The position numbers and the translations under genes are program-made. 64,000 nt of DNA from positions 186,001-250,000 of the forward strand of contig NZ_JAFFQE010000005.1 of NCBI RefSeq assembly GCF_016919005.1, read 5' to 3'. Under the pieces are notes generated by a model. The model did not search any database, was not told the DNA's origin, and saw only the letters and a program-made list of their open reading frames with translations. Each line of letters starts with the position of its first letter. Position 1 is the stretch's first letter. Source of the stretch: Desulfopila inferna (GTDB lineage: Bacteria; Desulfobacterota; Desulfobulbia; Desulfobulbales; Desulfocapsaceae). Below, piece after piece: positions 17,053 to 25,086 of the stretch.

Positions 17053-17251
17053 TACCTTACTCCTTAACTTCTGTCATAAAAAAACAAGAAAAGGAGAAAT
17101 GTATTTGAAATCGTTAAGTTGGATATGCATCCAAGGTACCTACTTGCCGTTTGCCGGCGTTAGTACCTTACTCCGAAAAAATCGGCACAAAAAACCAGAA
17201 AACGGAAAGTACTTTAACAGCCGGCCCGTTAAGCATATTGCCAAGGTACTT
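17049..17251 (+). repeat. Two tandem ~92-nt related units, possibly structured RNA
   Basis: TTAGTACCTTACTCC occurs exactly at 17049-17063 and 17160-17174 (period 111). In both units a CAGAAAA/CAAGAAAA-like A-rich stretch follows, then GTTAAG (17113-17118, 17228-17233), then CCAAGGTAC (AAGGTAC at 17133-17139 and 17243-17249). GTACCTT and AAGGTAC in each unit are complementary and can close a stem about 80 bases apart. Unit 1 also can pair CTTAAC with GTTAAG. The spacing and closing stem are kept while the interior differs, as expected for related structured units. A weaker match to the unit 2 beginning is at 56782-56811. Confidence 0.55.
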
Positions 17252-17275
17252 ATACCCCTCAAGGGGGTACTGTAA

Positions 17276-17303
17276 AGAGTCCAGCTCAGCTGGGTTAAGC
17301 TGC
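17276..17303 (+). promoter_or_regulatory. Leader hairpin motif, copy 1 (upstream of tetR)
   Basis: AAGAGTCCAGCTC followed by AGCTGGGTTAAGCTG; the centre CCAGC-TCA-GCTGG is a hairpin. Nearly the same string occurs at 31614-31640 in the symporter leader (centre TCT, one A missing). Role unknown. Confidence 0.5.
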
Positions 17304-17423
17304 CTTTCGATGATTATGTGCACTCACGTTTGCAGGAGCGCTGCCGGAATATTGCACACCTTGAAAATACAGCGTCTTAGAATATGCTTAGAGGCGGCCA
17401 AGAGGGACAAGGGGAAAGTGTAG

Positions 17424-18062
17424 ATGAGAATTGAGGCAAAGGACTCACGCGAAGTAGCCACCCAGATAAAGAACAAAAAACTGGTTGAAGAAAGAAGACG
17501 GCAGATTGTCGATGGTGCGGTCAAACTTTTCATCAAATATGGCTACCATAAGACAACTACACGGATCCTGGCCAAGGAGACCGGGCTTTCCATAGGTTCT
17601 CTCTACGAGTACATATCGACCAAAGAGGATGTTCTTTACCTGGTCTGCATGGCCATCTACTCTGAGGTAGAGCAGGGTCTTTCGGGGGCGCTGACACGAT
17701 CCGCCGAAGGCCGGGAGGCGTTGCGGGAAATCATCCGGGAATATTTCCTGGTCTGCGACCGCATGAGCGACCACGTCCTGCTGATGTACCAGGTAACCCA
17801 TTTTCTTCCAGACAAGTGGCAGAAGAAGGTCCTGGAGGCGGAGATGAGAATCACCAGTCTCTTCATCGATGCCATGAAGCAGCTGCAGAGTGAAGGTAAA
17901 CTTGCTGTTGACGATGAAACCATCAACCTGATCGGCCATAATATATCGGTCATCGGTCATACCTGGGCTTTCAGAAGATGGTACTTTGCCAAGCATTTTA
18001 CCATTGAACAGTATACCAAAAAACAGTCTGAGTTCATTATGGGATTTTTACCGGAAAAGTAA
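17424..18062 (+). CDS. TetR/AcrR-family transcriptional regulator
   Basis: 212 aa. The N-terminal helix-turn-helix domain is clear: IVDGAVKLFIKYGYHKTTTRILAKETGL..SIGSLYEYISTKEDVLY (residues about 27-75). The C-terminal ligand domain is all-helical with no assigned family. It lies between etfA and the icmF gene and so probably responds to an acyl-CoA of this pathway, as FadR, PsrA and LiuQ-type regulators do. Candidate operators are the GAGCGCTC palindromes at 12016, 31361 and 31525. No clear copy of that palindrome is visible directly before this gene (only a partial GAGCGCT at 17337). Confidence 0.92.
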   Translation: MRIEAKDSREVATQIKNKKLVEERRRQIVDGAVKLFIKYGYHKTTTRILAKETGLSIGSLYEYISTKEDVLYLVCMAIYSEVEQGLSGALTRSAEGREALREIIREYFLVCDRMSDHVLLMYQVTHFLPDKWQKKVLEAEMRITSLFIDAMKQLQSEGKLAVDDETINLIGHNISVIGHTWAFRRWYFAKHFTIEQYTKKQSEFIMGFLPEK

Positions 18063-18130
18063 TTGGAATCCTGCTGATCTCACTTTAAATTAGAACAGAC
18101 TTCTCGATCAATGTCAAAGAAGGAGACGAG

Positions 18131-21100
18131 ATGAACGCCCCCATTGAAGTGTATAAGCTCAATAATAATGTCAGAGTAATCACGGCCACTTCACTTTTCG
18201 ACGGCCATGATGCCTCAACCAACATTATCCGTCGGATTTTGCAGGATTCAGGAGTGGAAGTCATCCACCTTGCACACAATCGTTCCGTCCAGGAGCTTGT
18301 CGATACGGCCATTGAGGAAGATGCCCAGGGGATAGCCATGTCCTCCTATCAGGGTGGTCATATCGAAGCCTTCAAATATATGATCGATCTGCTCAAGGAA
18401 AGAAATGCATCCCACATCAAGGTGTTCGGCGGGGGCGGCGGCGTCATTGTCAGCGAAGAAATAAAAGAACTGATGGATTACGGCGTGGCCAGAATCTATA
18501 CCCCTGAAGACGGGGCTAGTATGGGATTGCAGGGCATGATCAACCACATGCTGTCTATCCTGGATTTTTCGACGCTGCCTTATCACGATCTCCAGCCCAA
18601 AACACTCGCGCCCACTATGGTCGACAAAATCAGCGGGTTAATGACCGCGGTACAGGAAGCCAAGGCGACAAGTGCGGAAGAACTGGAAAAAATCATGTCG
18701 ACCATACGGCCACTGGCGGCGACCAGGAACCCTCCCGTTATCGGCATCACCGGCACAGGCGGTGCCGGGAAATCCTCACTTACCGACGAGATCATTGTCC
18801 GCTTTCTTAATGATGCCAACGATATTCGCATTGCCGTTATCTGCTGTGATCCGTCACGAAGAAAAACAGGCGGTGCCCTGCTTGGCGACAGGATACGCAT
18901 GAACTCCATCTCCACTACCGATCGGGTCTATATGCGCAGCCTGGCGACCCGCAGTTCCTCCCACGAGGTCTCCGAGTCTCTCCCGGAAGCGATACAGGTT
19001 GCCAAGGCGGCCGGATTTGATCTGATTATTGCGGAAACCGCCGGCATCGGCCAGGGTGACTCCCGCGTGATCGATCTTGCCGATGTATCTCTCTATGTGA
19101 TGACCAGCGAGTTCGGCGCCCCGTCCCAGCTGGAAAAGATCGATATGCTTGATTACGCCGATATCATCGTTATCAACAAGTTTGAAAAGAAGGGCAGCGA
19201 CGACGCTCTCAGGGATGTTCGCAAGCAGGTGCAGCGCAACCGCAAAGCCTGGGACAGAGCCCCGGAAGACTTTCCGGTATTCGGCACCATCGCCTCAAAG
19301 TTTAATGACGACGGGGTCACCGCCCTCTACCATGCCATTCTGGAAACACTTAGCGCCAAGACATCTCTGCAGCTTAGCTCGGCCCTGCTCAAACCCGAGA
19401 AGAAAGCCTCATCTTCCAAGGCTATCGTGATACCCGCCGATAGAATACGCTACCTCGCTGAGATTTCTGAGAGTATCCGCAAGTATCATGCCATCAGCGG
19501 GAAGCAGTCCGAGGCAATCCGCAAAAGATGGCACCTTCAGGAGAGCATCGAGATAATAGCCGCCGGAGACGGCGATGAAATAGTAATCAACTCCCTCAAG
19601 GAAGAAGCCGGCAAAGCATCGCGGAGCATCGACACTGACGCCCACACGCTGGTTTCCTCCTGGCAGGATATCAAAGAAGCCTATTCCGGCGATGAATATG
19701 TTTACACAATCAGGGGAAAGGAGCTGCGCATCCCGCTCTACAGCACAACGCTGTCGCACTCCAGAATGCCGAAAATATCTCTGCCCAAGTTCAAGGATCC
19801 CGGAGAGATCTATTCCTGGATGCGGCGGGAAAACCTCCCCGGATATTTTCCCTTCACCGCCGGGGTGTTTCCTTTGAAGAGAGTTGCGGAAGATCCTACA
19901 CGGATGTTTGCCGGCGAGGGTGGTCCCAAAGAGACCAACGCGCGCTTTAAGCTTCTCTCCGCCGACTCTGAGGCAAAACGCCTCTCAACCGCCTTTGACT
20001 CGGTCACCCTCTACGGCTGGGACCCGGATCTGCGTCCTGATATATATGGTAAAATAGGTACCTCGGGGGTATCCATCTGCACACTCGATGACGTTAAACA
20101 GCTGTATGACGGTTTCGAGCTCTGCTCACCCACCACCTCGGTTTCCATGACAATCAACGGCCCCGCTCCAATCATTCTGGCAATGTTCATGAACACTGCC
20201 ATCGATCAGCAGGTCGACGCTTTTGCGGAGAAGAACAATCGCGCTCCCAACCAGGAAGAATTACGGCAAATCAGGGAGATGGTCCTTGCCAATGTCAGGG
20301 GCACCGTACAGGCCGATATCCTTAAGGAAGACCAAGGGCAGAACACCTGTATTTTCTCTATTGAATTCGCTCTGAAAATGATGGGGGATATTCAGCAGTT
20401 CTTTATTGAAAACAATGTACGGAATTTTTACTCCGTCTCCGTCTCGGGCTACCATATTGCCGAGGCCGGCGCCAATCCCATTACCCAGCTCGCCCTCACT
20501 CTCTCCAACGGCTTTACCTATGTGGAATATTACCTGGCGAGGGGCATGCATATCGACCAGATCGCACCGCGGCTCTCCTTCTTTTTCTCTAACGGCATGG
20601 ATCCTGAGTACACGGTTATCGGCCGGGTGGCCCGGCGCATCTGGGCCGTGGCCATGCGGGAGAAATACGGGGCGTCAGAAAATAGCTGTAAGCTGAAGTA
20701 CCATATCCAAACCTCGGGAAGATCGCTGCATAGTCAGGACATACAGTTCAATGACATTCGTACGACACTGCAGGGTCTCTGCGCTATCTACGATAACTGT
20801 AACAGTCTGCATACCAATGCCTACGACGAGGCAATCACTACTCCGAGTAACGAGTCTGTCCGGCGTGCTTTGGCCATTCAGCTGATCATCAACCGCGAAT
20901 GGGGTCTGGCCAAAAATGAAAACATGAACCAGGGCAGCTTTATCGTTGAAGAGCTGACCGAACTGGTGGAAGAGGCGGTTCTCAGTGAATTTGACAGAAT
21001 CACCGAACGCGGCGGCGTACTTGGAGCGATGGAGACAGGGTATCAGCGCTCCAAGATACAGGAGGAGTCGCTTTATTACGAGAACCTGAAGCATACGGGC

Positions 21101-21403
21101 AAATATCCTATCATAGGCGTGAACACCTTCCGCAATCCCGCTGCCAATTACGACGAAGCCAATGCCGCAGTGGAACTTGCCCGGGCAACGGATGAGATCA
21201 AACAGGACCAGCTGCAAAGACTCTCCGACTTCCAGGCAAGGCATAAAGAAGAAGCACCCGAGGCACTGGCGCAACTCAAAAAAGCGGCTCTTAACGGCGA
21301 CAACCTTTTTGCTGAATTGATGGAAACCGTGAAAAGCTGCAGTCTCGGCCAGATAACTACAGCCTTGTATGAAGTTGGTGGACAATACCGCAGAAATATG
21401 TAG
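18131..21403 (+). CDS. icmF: Fused isobutyryl-CoA mutase with G-protein chaperone (IcmF)
   Basis: 1090 aa, order cobalamin domain, MeaB-like GTPase, mutase barrel, the IcmF layout. His26 in FDGHDAS is the lower cobalt ligand. The GTPase Walker [10 protein letters not shown] is at about residues 208-216, with [16 protein letters not shown] following. The barrel has the substrate segments FPFTAGVF and [12 protein letters not shown]. At the two positions that separate methylmalonyl-CoA mutase (Tyr, Arg) from isobutyryl-CoA mutase (Phe, Gln), this protein shows Phe580 and Gln737, so it should interconvert isobutyryl-CoA and n-butyryl-CoA. The GTPase part protects and reloads the adenosylcobalamin. 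GAAGGAGACGAG precedes the ATG. Confidence 0.96.
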   Translation: MNAPIEVYKLNNNVRVITATSLFDGHDASTNIIRRILQDSGVEVIHLAHNRSVQELVDTAIEEDAQGIAMSSYQGGHIEAFKYMIDLLKERNASHIKVFGGGGGVIVSEEIKELMDYGVARIYTPEDGASMGLQGMINHMLSILDFSTLPYHDLQPKTLAPTMVDKISGLMTAVQEAKATSAEELEKIMSTIRPLAATRNPPVIGITGTGGAGKSSLTDEIIVRFLNDANDIRIAVICCDPSRRKTGGALLGDRIRMNSISTTDRVYMRSLATRSSSHEVSESLPEAIQVAKAAGFDLIIAETAGIGQGDSRVIDLADVSLYVMTSEFGAPSQLEKIDMLDYADIIVINKFEKKGSDDALRDVRKQVQRNRKAWDRAPEDFPVFGTIASKFNDDGVTALYHAILETLSAKTSLQLSSALLKPEKKASSSKAIVIPADRIRYLAEISESIRKYHAISGKQSEAIRKRWHLQESIEIIAAGDGDEIVINSLKEEAGKASRSIDTDAHTLVSSWQDIKEAYSGDEYVYTIRGKELRIPLYSTTLSHSRMPKISLPKFKDPGEIYSWMRRENLPGYFPFTAGVFPLKRVAEDPTRMFAGEGGPKETNARFKLLSADSEAKRLSTAFDSVTLYGWDPDLRPDIYGKIGTSGVSICTLDDVKQLYDGFELCSPTTSVSMTINGPAPIILAMFMNTAIDQQVDAFAEKNNRAPNQEELRQIREMVLANVRGTVQADILKEDQGQNTCIFSIEFALKMMGDIQQFFIENNVRNFYSVSVSGYHIAEAGANPITQLALTLSNGFTYVEYYLARGMHIDQIAPRLSFFFSNGMDPEYTVIGRVARRIWAVAMREKYGASENSCKLKYHIQTSGRSLHSQDIQFNDIRTTLQGLCAIYDNCNSLHTNAYDEAITTPSNESVRRALAIQLIINREWGLAKNENMNQGSFIVEELTELVEEAVLSEFDRITERGGVLGAMETGYQRSKIQEESLYYENLKHTGKYPIIGVNTFRNPAANYDEANAAVELARATDEIKQDQLQRLSDFQARHKEEAPEALAQLKKAALNGDNLFAELMETVKSCSLGQITTALYEVGGQYRRNM

Positions 21404-21428
21404 CAGATCTAAATTTCAATAATTCCTG

Positions 21429-21474
21429 AAGATGCCGGAAGAATGGGCAATTGTTTCCATTCATCCGGCATCTT
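21429..21474 (+). terminator. Long hairpin after icmF
   Basis: AAGATGCCGGA (21429-21439) pairs with TCCGGCATCTT (21464-21474), extended inward by AATGG/CCATT. It lies 25 bp after the icmF stop and in front of a convergent gene. No long T-run follows. Confidence 0.6.
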
Positions 21475-21507
21475 GCCTGGAAGGAAGAGCAGACTTCATA
21501 ATGCCGC

Positions 21508-21915
21508 CTACTTTTTGACGGTAATCGGCTGCCCCTTTTCGCCCAGGTAAACTACCAGAATCTCAACAGGCTCCACTCCCTCATTTATGCCGTAATGGTC
21601 CTGATTGACCAGCTCGATCAAGGCCTCGCCCTGTTTTATTATCTTTCTTTTCCCCTGGTCTGAAATGACTGTCAGTTCACCGGCAAGCATGTAGGCCACA
21701 TTAATCACCGGATGAAAATGCATCGGTAGAGAGGTCTGCGGGTCTACGGTGATTTTCAGAACGGTCACCTCCGTTTCCGCCTGAGAATAATCGGGTAGAG
21801 AAACATCATTCCATGAACTGGTGGATTTGATCAGTTCTTCAACCTGCACGCCCTCCGCCCAGGCAAACCCGACGAAAAACAACAGCACGACCACAGTAGT
21901 AAATATTGTCTTCAT
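21508..21915 (-). CDS. Secreted cupin-domain protein
   Basis: 135 aa with an N-terminal signal peptide (hydrophobic residues 4-17, probable cleavage after GFAWA). A single cupin barrel follows: PLPMHFHPV-like metal motif (here TSLPMHFHPVINVAYMLAGE) and the second motif QDHYGINEGVEP, giving His ligands for a metal. Likely periplasmic. Such small cupins are found as sensors or auxiliary enzymes; no function can be assigned. It stands alone between icmF and the Nudix gene. Confidence 0.8.
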   Translation of the reverse strand: MKTIFTTVVVLLFFVGFAWAEGVQVEELIKSTSSWNDVSLPDYSQAETEVTVLKITVDPQTSLPMHFHPVINVAYMLAGELTVISDQGKRKIIKQGEALIELVNQDHYGINEGVEPVEILVVYLGEKGQPITVKK

Positions 21916-21966
21916 AATCCCTCGTTGATGGCTCGTAAAAAACTCGATATATCCGGTTATCTTTGG

Positions 21967-22650
21967 CTATCGCCAGGCAAAATAAGGTTGTTCATAATGG
22001 GCGACCCTTACCTCTCTGCCCTGTAGGGCTACTTCACGAAACTGGTAAAGCACCGCTCCGGTGGGACTCGCAATCCATCCCTGCCCCACCGGCATAAGCA
22101 GCACCGGATTATCACTCTCGGGAATTGACTGCAAAACCGGAGCATCGTCCCTCATCAACTCCATTACCGGAATACGGTGAACCGAGGCAACTTCGGCGGG
22201 ATTCGGGATCAGGCCGGGATTCTCGCCGGCCCACACCACAATGGGGGTAATGGTAAACCCGGAACGAGTGGAAAAGTCATCGAGACGACCCAGGATGGCT
22301 GCCGGTCCCAGGCTGATCCCCACCTCTTCCTTCAATTCCCTCAGGGCCGCCTGCTCGGCGGTTTCGCCTTGGTCTATACTCCCGCCGGGAAGAGCCCACT
22401 GCCCGGCATGGTTAACCAAATGCTGCGATCTTCTGGTAAGAACCAGAGCTGCTTCGCCAGGTGCTGTCTTCGGTATTCCGTATACCGGCGAATCATCACC
22501 CGCATTGACAAGGGCGAGGGCAACGGCAGCCCGTCTCATGCCGCTGTTCTGCTGACAATGGTGCACCGTAAAACGCTTCAGATTGGCAGCCACCAGCAAC
22601 CGAAGCCCATCTCCAAACGGCCAGCCGTTCTGCTCCGCTGTTTTCACCAC
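21967..22650 (-). CDS. Nudix hydrolase, CoA-pyrophosphatase type
   Basis: 227 aa. The Nudix box reads GGSIDQGETAEQAALREL then KEEVGI. Just before it, LTRRSQHLVNHAGQWALPGG matches the extra motif (LLTxRSxxLxxHxGQ) that marks CoA-specific Nudix enzymes such as NUDT7/8 and YeaB, which split CoA or acyl-CoA into phosphopantetheine and 3',5'-ADP. The start is GTG at 22650, three bases from the YqeY stop, so the two genes are co-transcribed. A CoA-trimming enzyme beside an acyl-CoA locus is plausible, but this is context only. Confidence 0.88.
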   Translation of the reverse strand: MVKTAEQNGWPFGDGLRLLVAANLKRFTVHHCQQNSGMRRAAVALALVNAGDDSPVYGIPKTAPGEAALVLTRRSQHLVNHAGQWALPGGSIDQGETAEQAALRELKEEVGISLGPAAILGRLDDFSTRSGFTITPIVVWAGENPGLIPNPAEVASVHRIPVMELMRDDAPVLQSIPESDNPVLLMPVGQGWIASPTGAVLYQFREVALQGREVRVAHYEQPYFAWR

Positions 22651-22653
22651 CCT

Positions 22654-23052
22654 CTAGTCCATCTCCTGCAAAATCTTCTTCACGGTATTGCCATCGGCGC
22701 TTGAACCGAAATGTGCCATTATCGGGCGCATGGCCTGCATTTTGTTGGCCAGACTGCTAAAATCGACATTATCTTCTATCCAGGCGCGAATTTCTTCCTC
22801 GCTAGCCTGCTTAGGCAGATATTCCGTGAGGATACGGATATAACCGGTATCCGTTTTTCCCGAAGCTGCCAGCAGCTCCTTCTCTGATTTAATCAGTTTC
22901 TTGATGATGCCGACAACCTGTTCATCGGTTAATTCCTTTTCCGGCTGTCTCTGGAATTCTCCAATGAGTATGCGTATCACAGCGGTTCTCTCGCTGTCTT
23001 TCGCCTTCATGGAAGTTATAAGCTGTGACCTTATGGTCTCCTGTAGTGCCAT
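22654..23052 (-). CDS. GatB/YqeY-domain protein
   Basis: 132 aa, slightly shorter than the usual ~148. The tRNA-amidotransferase-tail fold is recognisable: an N-terminal MKAKDSERTAVIRIL helix, EKELLAASGKTD, ILTEYLPKQASEEEI and the C-terminal GSSADGNTVKKILQ. A short deletion after residue 35, where family members carry a longer linker, explains the length. Role uncertain; homologues may bind tRNA. AGGAGAGA precedes the ATG. Upstream is repeat copy C. Confidence 0.85.
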   Translation of the reverse strand: MALQETIRSQLITSMKAKDSERTAVIRILIGEFQRQPEKELTDEQVVGIIKKLIKSEKELLAASGKTDTGYIRILTEYLPKQASEEEIRAWIEDNVDFSSLANKMQAMRPIMAHFGSSADGNTVKKILQEMD

Positions 23053-23107
23053 TCTCTCCTCCGAAAATATTTAAAATCGCTATACAGCGTTCTTTTGCTT
23101 GATAATC

Positions 23108-23273
23108 TCGTAAAAAGTCATCGAAGTTCCGAGATGGACTCTGCGATAAGCACCCATACGGGCATAAACTCCGACTTCGAGAAAGCTTGACATACTAGGC
23201 GTAGTATCTGAAACGACCAAAATCACCGTTTTAAGATCTACAACGACGTAGATCGAGCTTTTTGCGAGTCCAT
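23108..23273. repeat. Dispersed intergenic repeat, copy C (best preserved)
   Basis: Ends are inverted repeats: CTCGTAAAAAGTCATCGA at the left and, on the other strand, CTCGCAAAAAGCTCGA at the right. The core at 23143-23177 matches copies A and B on the opposite strand, and GACTTCGAGAAAGC (23173-23186) matches A and D. About 166 bp without an open frame. A remnant of the same terminus (CTCGTAAAAAACTCGATAT) is seen near 21930. Confidence 0.68.
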
Positions 23274-23288
23274 CTTTGCTTTAATAGA

Positions 23289-24407
23289 TCATATATGACA
23301 ACGATCCGTATCCTTCACCTTTGAAATACCGGGAATAAGAGTCTGCGTTGAAATAACCCCGGTCCATTTTCTGATGGTGGAGAGAATGAACTGAGAGAGC
23401 AGCTCCGCATCCGAAGAGAGCAGGTCCCGCACCAGCCTCACTTTAATAATGATATCAATAGACCCATGGACGGAGTGAACTTCACGAACTTCATCGAGGG
23501 CAAGAAGCTTGTCGAAAATGCGCTGTTCATGCCGGCCATCGACGTTGAGAAGGATAAAAACCGTCATTTCCGGATGAAGATCAGGATATTTCTGCTCTTT
23601 ACGACGTGACATTTCTTTGCGGAATTCTTCCATCTCTCGGGGAATAAGCTGATCGACCCCGATTCCATATTTTCTCTTCTTGCCTATTTCCCACTGATGC
23701 ACGGAAATATAGAGATAGAGATCATCAACCGTCCTCTCCGGAAAAGAGGCGACCAGCCGCCGGTCGCGGATTATCGCGGCAAGGGGTTGATAGATAGTGG
23801 AGTACCAGTCTCCGGCCGCCTCCTCATAACTCACCTCTTCTCGCCGTTCCTCGGTGAGAAAGCGGCGATGCTCCTCGATCTGCTTTTCCAGATGGCCGTA
23901 TTGTCCAAGCTCGGTCAGATCAATAGTGCTGAGTAGTCCTGCCTTGTCTCTGAACTCCGTTTTTTCCAGATACAACTTGTTTTCCAAGGTATTTTTTGAC
24001 GGCAGCAGTTCTATGATACAGGACCTGATTTCGGTGCGGCCTAATTCCTGGGCAGCCTTGAAACGATGATGCCCGTCAAGAATGAAATAGTCATCCTTGA
24101 TCTGGTAGAGAGAGATCGGAGCCATGGTTTTACCGGTCTTCATTGCTTCGACAATGGTGTCAAGGCGTTCATCCCTTCTGCCGTTTCTGGTTTTAAACTG
24201 ATTATCGAAATCATGGTATCTCCCCACACTTCCAATAATCTTATGCATCGGAACCATTGAGGTGCCGCGCTTCACCGACTCATATGCCTCCTCACGCTCC
24301 TGGTGGGTATTGAAGCTGTGAGGGTTGTCGTCCTCCCCTTGTTCAGTACCGCCAAAGATCTTCCTGGCAAAATCCAGAGGGTTATATTTCGAAAACATAG
24401 AAGCCAT
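23289..24407 (-). CDS. ParB/Srx-like domain fused to an Lrp-type RAM domain
   Basis: 372 aa. Residues about 50-150 resemble the ParB N-terminal/sulfiredoxin-like fold (VPMHKIIGSVGRYHDFD, then the nucleotide-site motif YFILDGHHRFKAAQELG). The middle (150-270) is helical, rich in charged residues, of unknown type. Residues about 285-365 look like an Lrp/AsnC ligand-binding RAM domain (MTVFILLNVDGRHEQRIFDKL, then VREVHSVHGSIDIIIKVRL). No DNA-binding helix-turn-helix is seen. It overlaps the end of the metallophosphoesterase gene by 26 bp, so the two are coupled. Function unknown. Confidence 0.75.
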   Translation of the reverse strand: MASMFSKYNPLDFARKIFGGTEQGEDDNPHSFNTHQEREEAYESVKRGTSMVPMHKIIGSVGRYHDFDNQFKTRNGRRDERLDTIVEAMKTGKTMAPISLYQIKDDYFILDGHHRFKAAQELGRTEIRSCIIELLPSKNTLENKLYLEKTEFRDKAGLLSTIDLTELGQYGHLEKQIEEHRRFLTEERREEVSYEEAAGDWYSTIYQPLAAIIRDRRLVASFPERTVDDLYLYISVHQWEIGKKRKYGIGVDQLIPREMEEFRKEMSRRKEQKYPDLHPEMTVFILLNVDGRHEQRIFDKLLALDEVREVHSVHGSIDIIIKVRLVRDLLSSDAELLSQFILSTIRKWTGVISTQTLIPGISKVKDTDRCHI

Positions 24408-24975
24408 AACTGTTTATCACCCGGGTTGTATTGACTATGGTTACTCGCTCTGCATCATCTTCAAAATTCCGGTGAATATGTCCATGTAGAAAATATGAAG
24501 GTTTATATTTCTCAATAAAGCGCGAGAAGCTCCTGAAACCCTTATGACAGGGATCTTCGCCATCGTGGATGTGACGCGGCGGTGCATGGGTCACCACTAT
24601 ATCAGGCCCGCCGCTGCGCCACAGAGAAAAACGCATCCCACCGATGAACCGGGCCATCTGCTTTTCGGTGTATTGATTTCTACCGCCATTATACCATCTG
24701 CTGCCGGAGAAACCGACAAAAGTAAAGTCATTGAAGGAAACTATCTGCCTGTCGATGTTGCGGCAGCCTACCGGGGAGGAAGCGGAATAGCGCAGATCAT
24801 GATTGCCGAGCACATACATCAGAGGAACATCGAAACGATGCCGCAGTGCACTGAGGAATTCCGGAGGAAGGTCCCCACAGGAAATAATGAGATCAATATC
24901 CTTGTATTTTTGCAGTGTTTCCGGAGAATCAAAGACATCACCGGAAACCGTGTCTGAAACCGTCAATATTTTCAA
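24382..24975 (-). CDS. Calcineurin-like metallophosphoesterase
   Basis: 197 aa. Family motifs are present in order: ISCGDLPPEF, VLGNHD, VVTHAPPRHIHDG and YFLHGHIHRN. The first motif, normally DxH, reads DTV (residues 8-10), so one metal ligand is replaced by Val. This would weaken or change the two-metal centre; the other ligands are intact. It is translated just ahead of the ParB/RAM fusion and overlaps it, suggesting a shared process. Substrate unknown. Confidence 0.85.
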   Translation of the reverse strand: MKILTVSDTVSGDVFDSPETLQKYKDIDLIISCGDLPPEFLSALRHRFDVPLMYVLGNHDLRYSASSPVGCRNIDRQIVSFNDFTFVGFSGSRWYNGGRNQYTEKQMARFIGGMRFSLWRSGGPDIVVTHAPPRHIHDGEDPCHKGFRSFSRFIEKYKPSYFLHGHIHRNFEDDAERVTIVNTTRVINSYGFYVFEI

Positions 24976-25086
24976 AATTCCGTCGCCAACCTCTCATGGC
25001 TGAGTACTATCTGCCGATTGTTCTCCGGAGAATTGAAGATTCCCAAGTCATTATTGAGATCCTGGATCAAACCGGGAATGATGCGC

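Noticed and set aside
17332-17348. GAGCGCT before tetR as an autoregulatory operator
   Set aside because: Only half of the palindrome is present; flanking bases are not symmetrical.
18131-21403. Methylmalonyl-CoA mutase annotation
   Set aside because: Domain order with an internal GTPase and the Phe/Gln substrate residues fit IcmF better.
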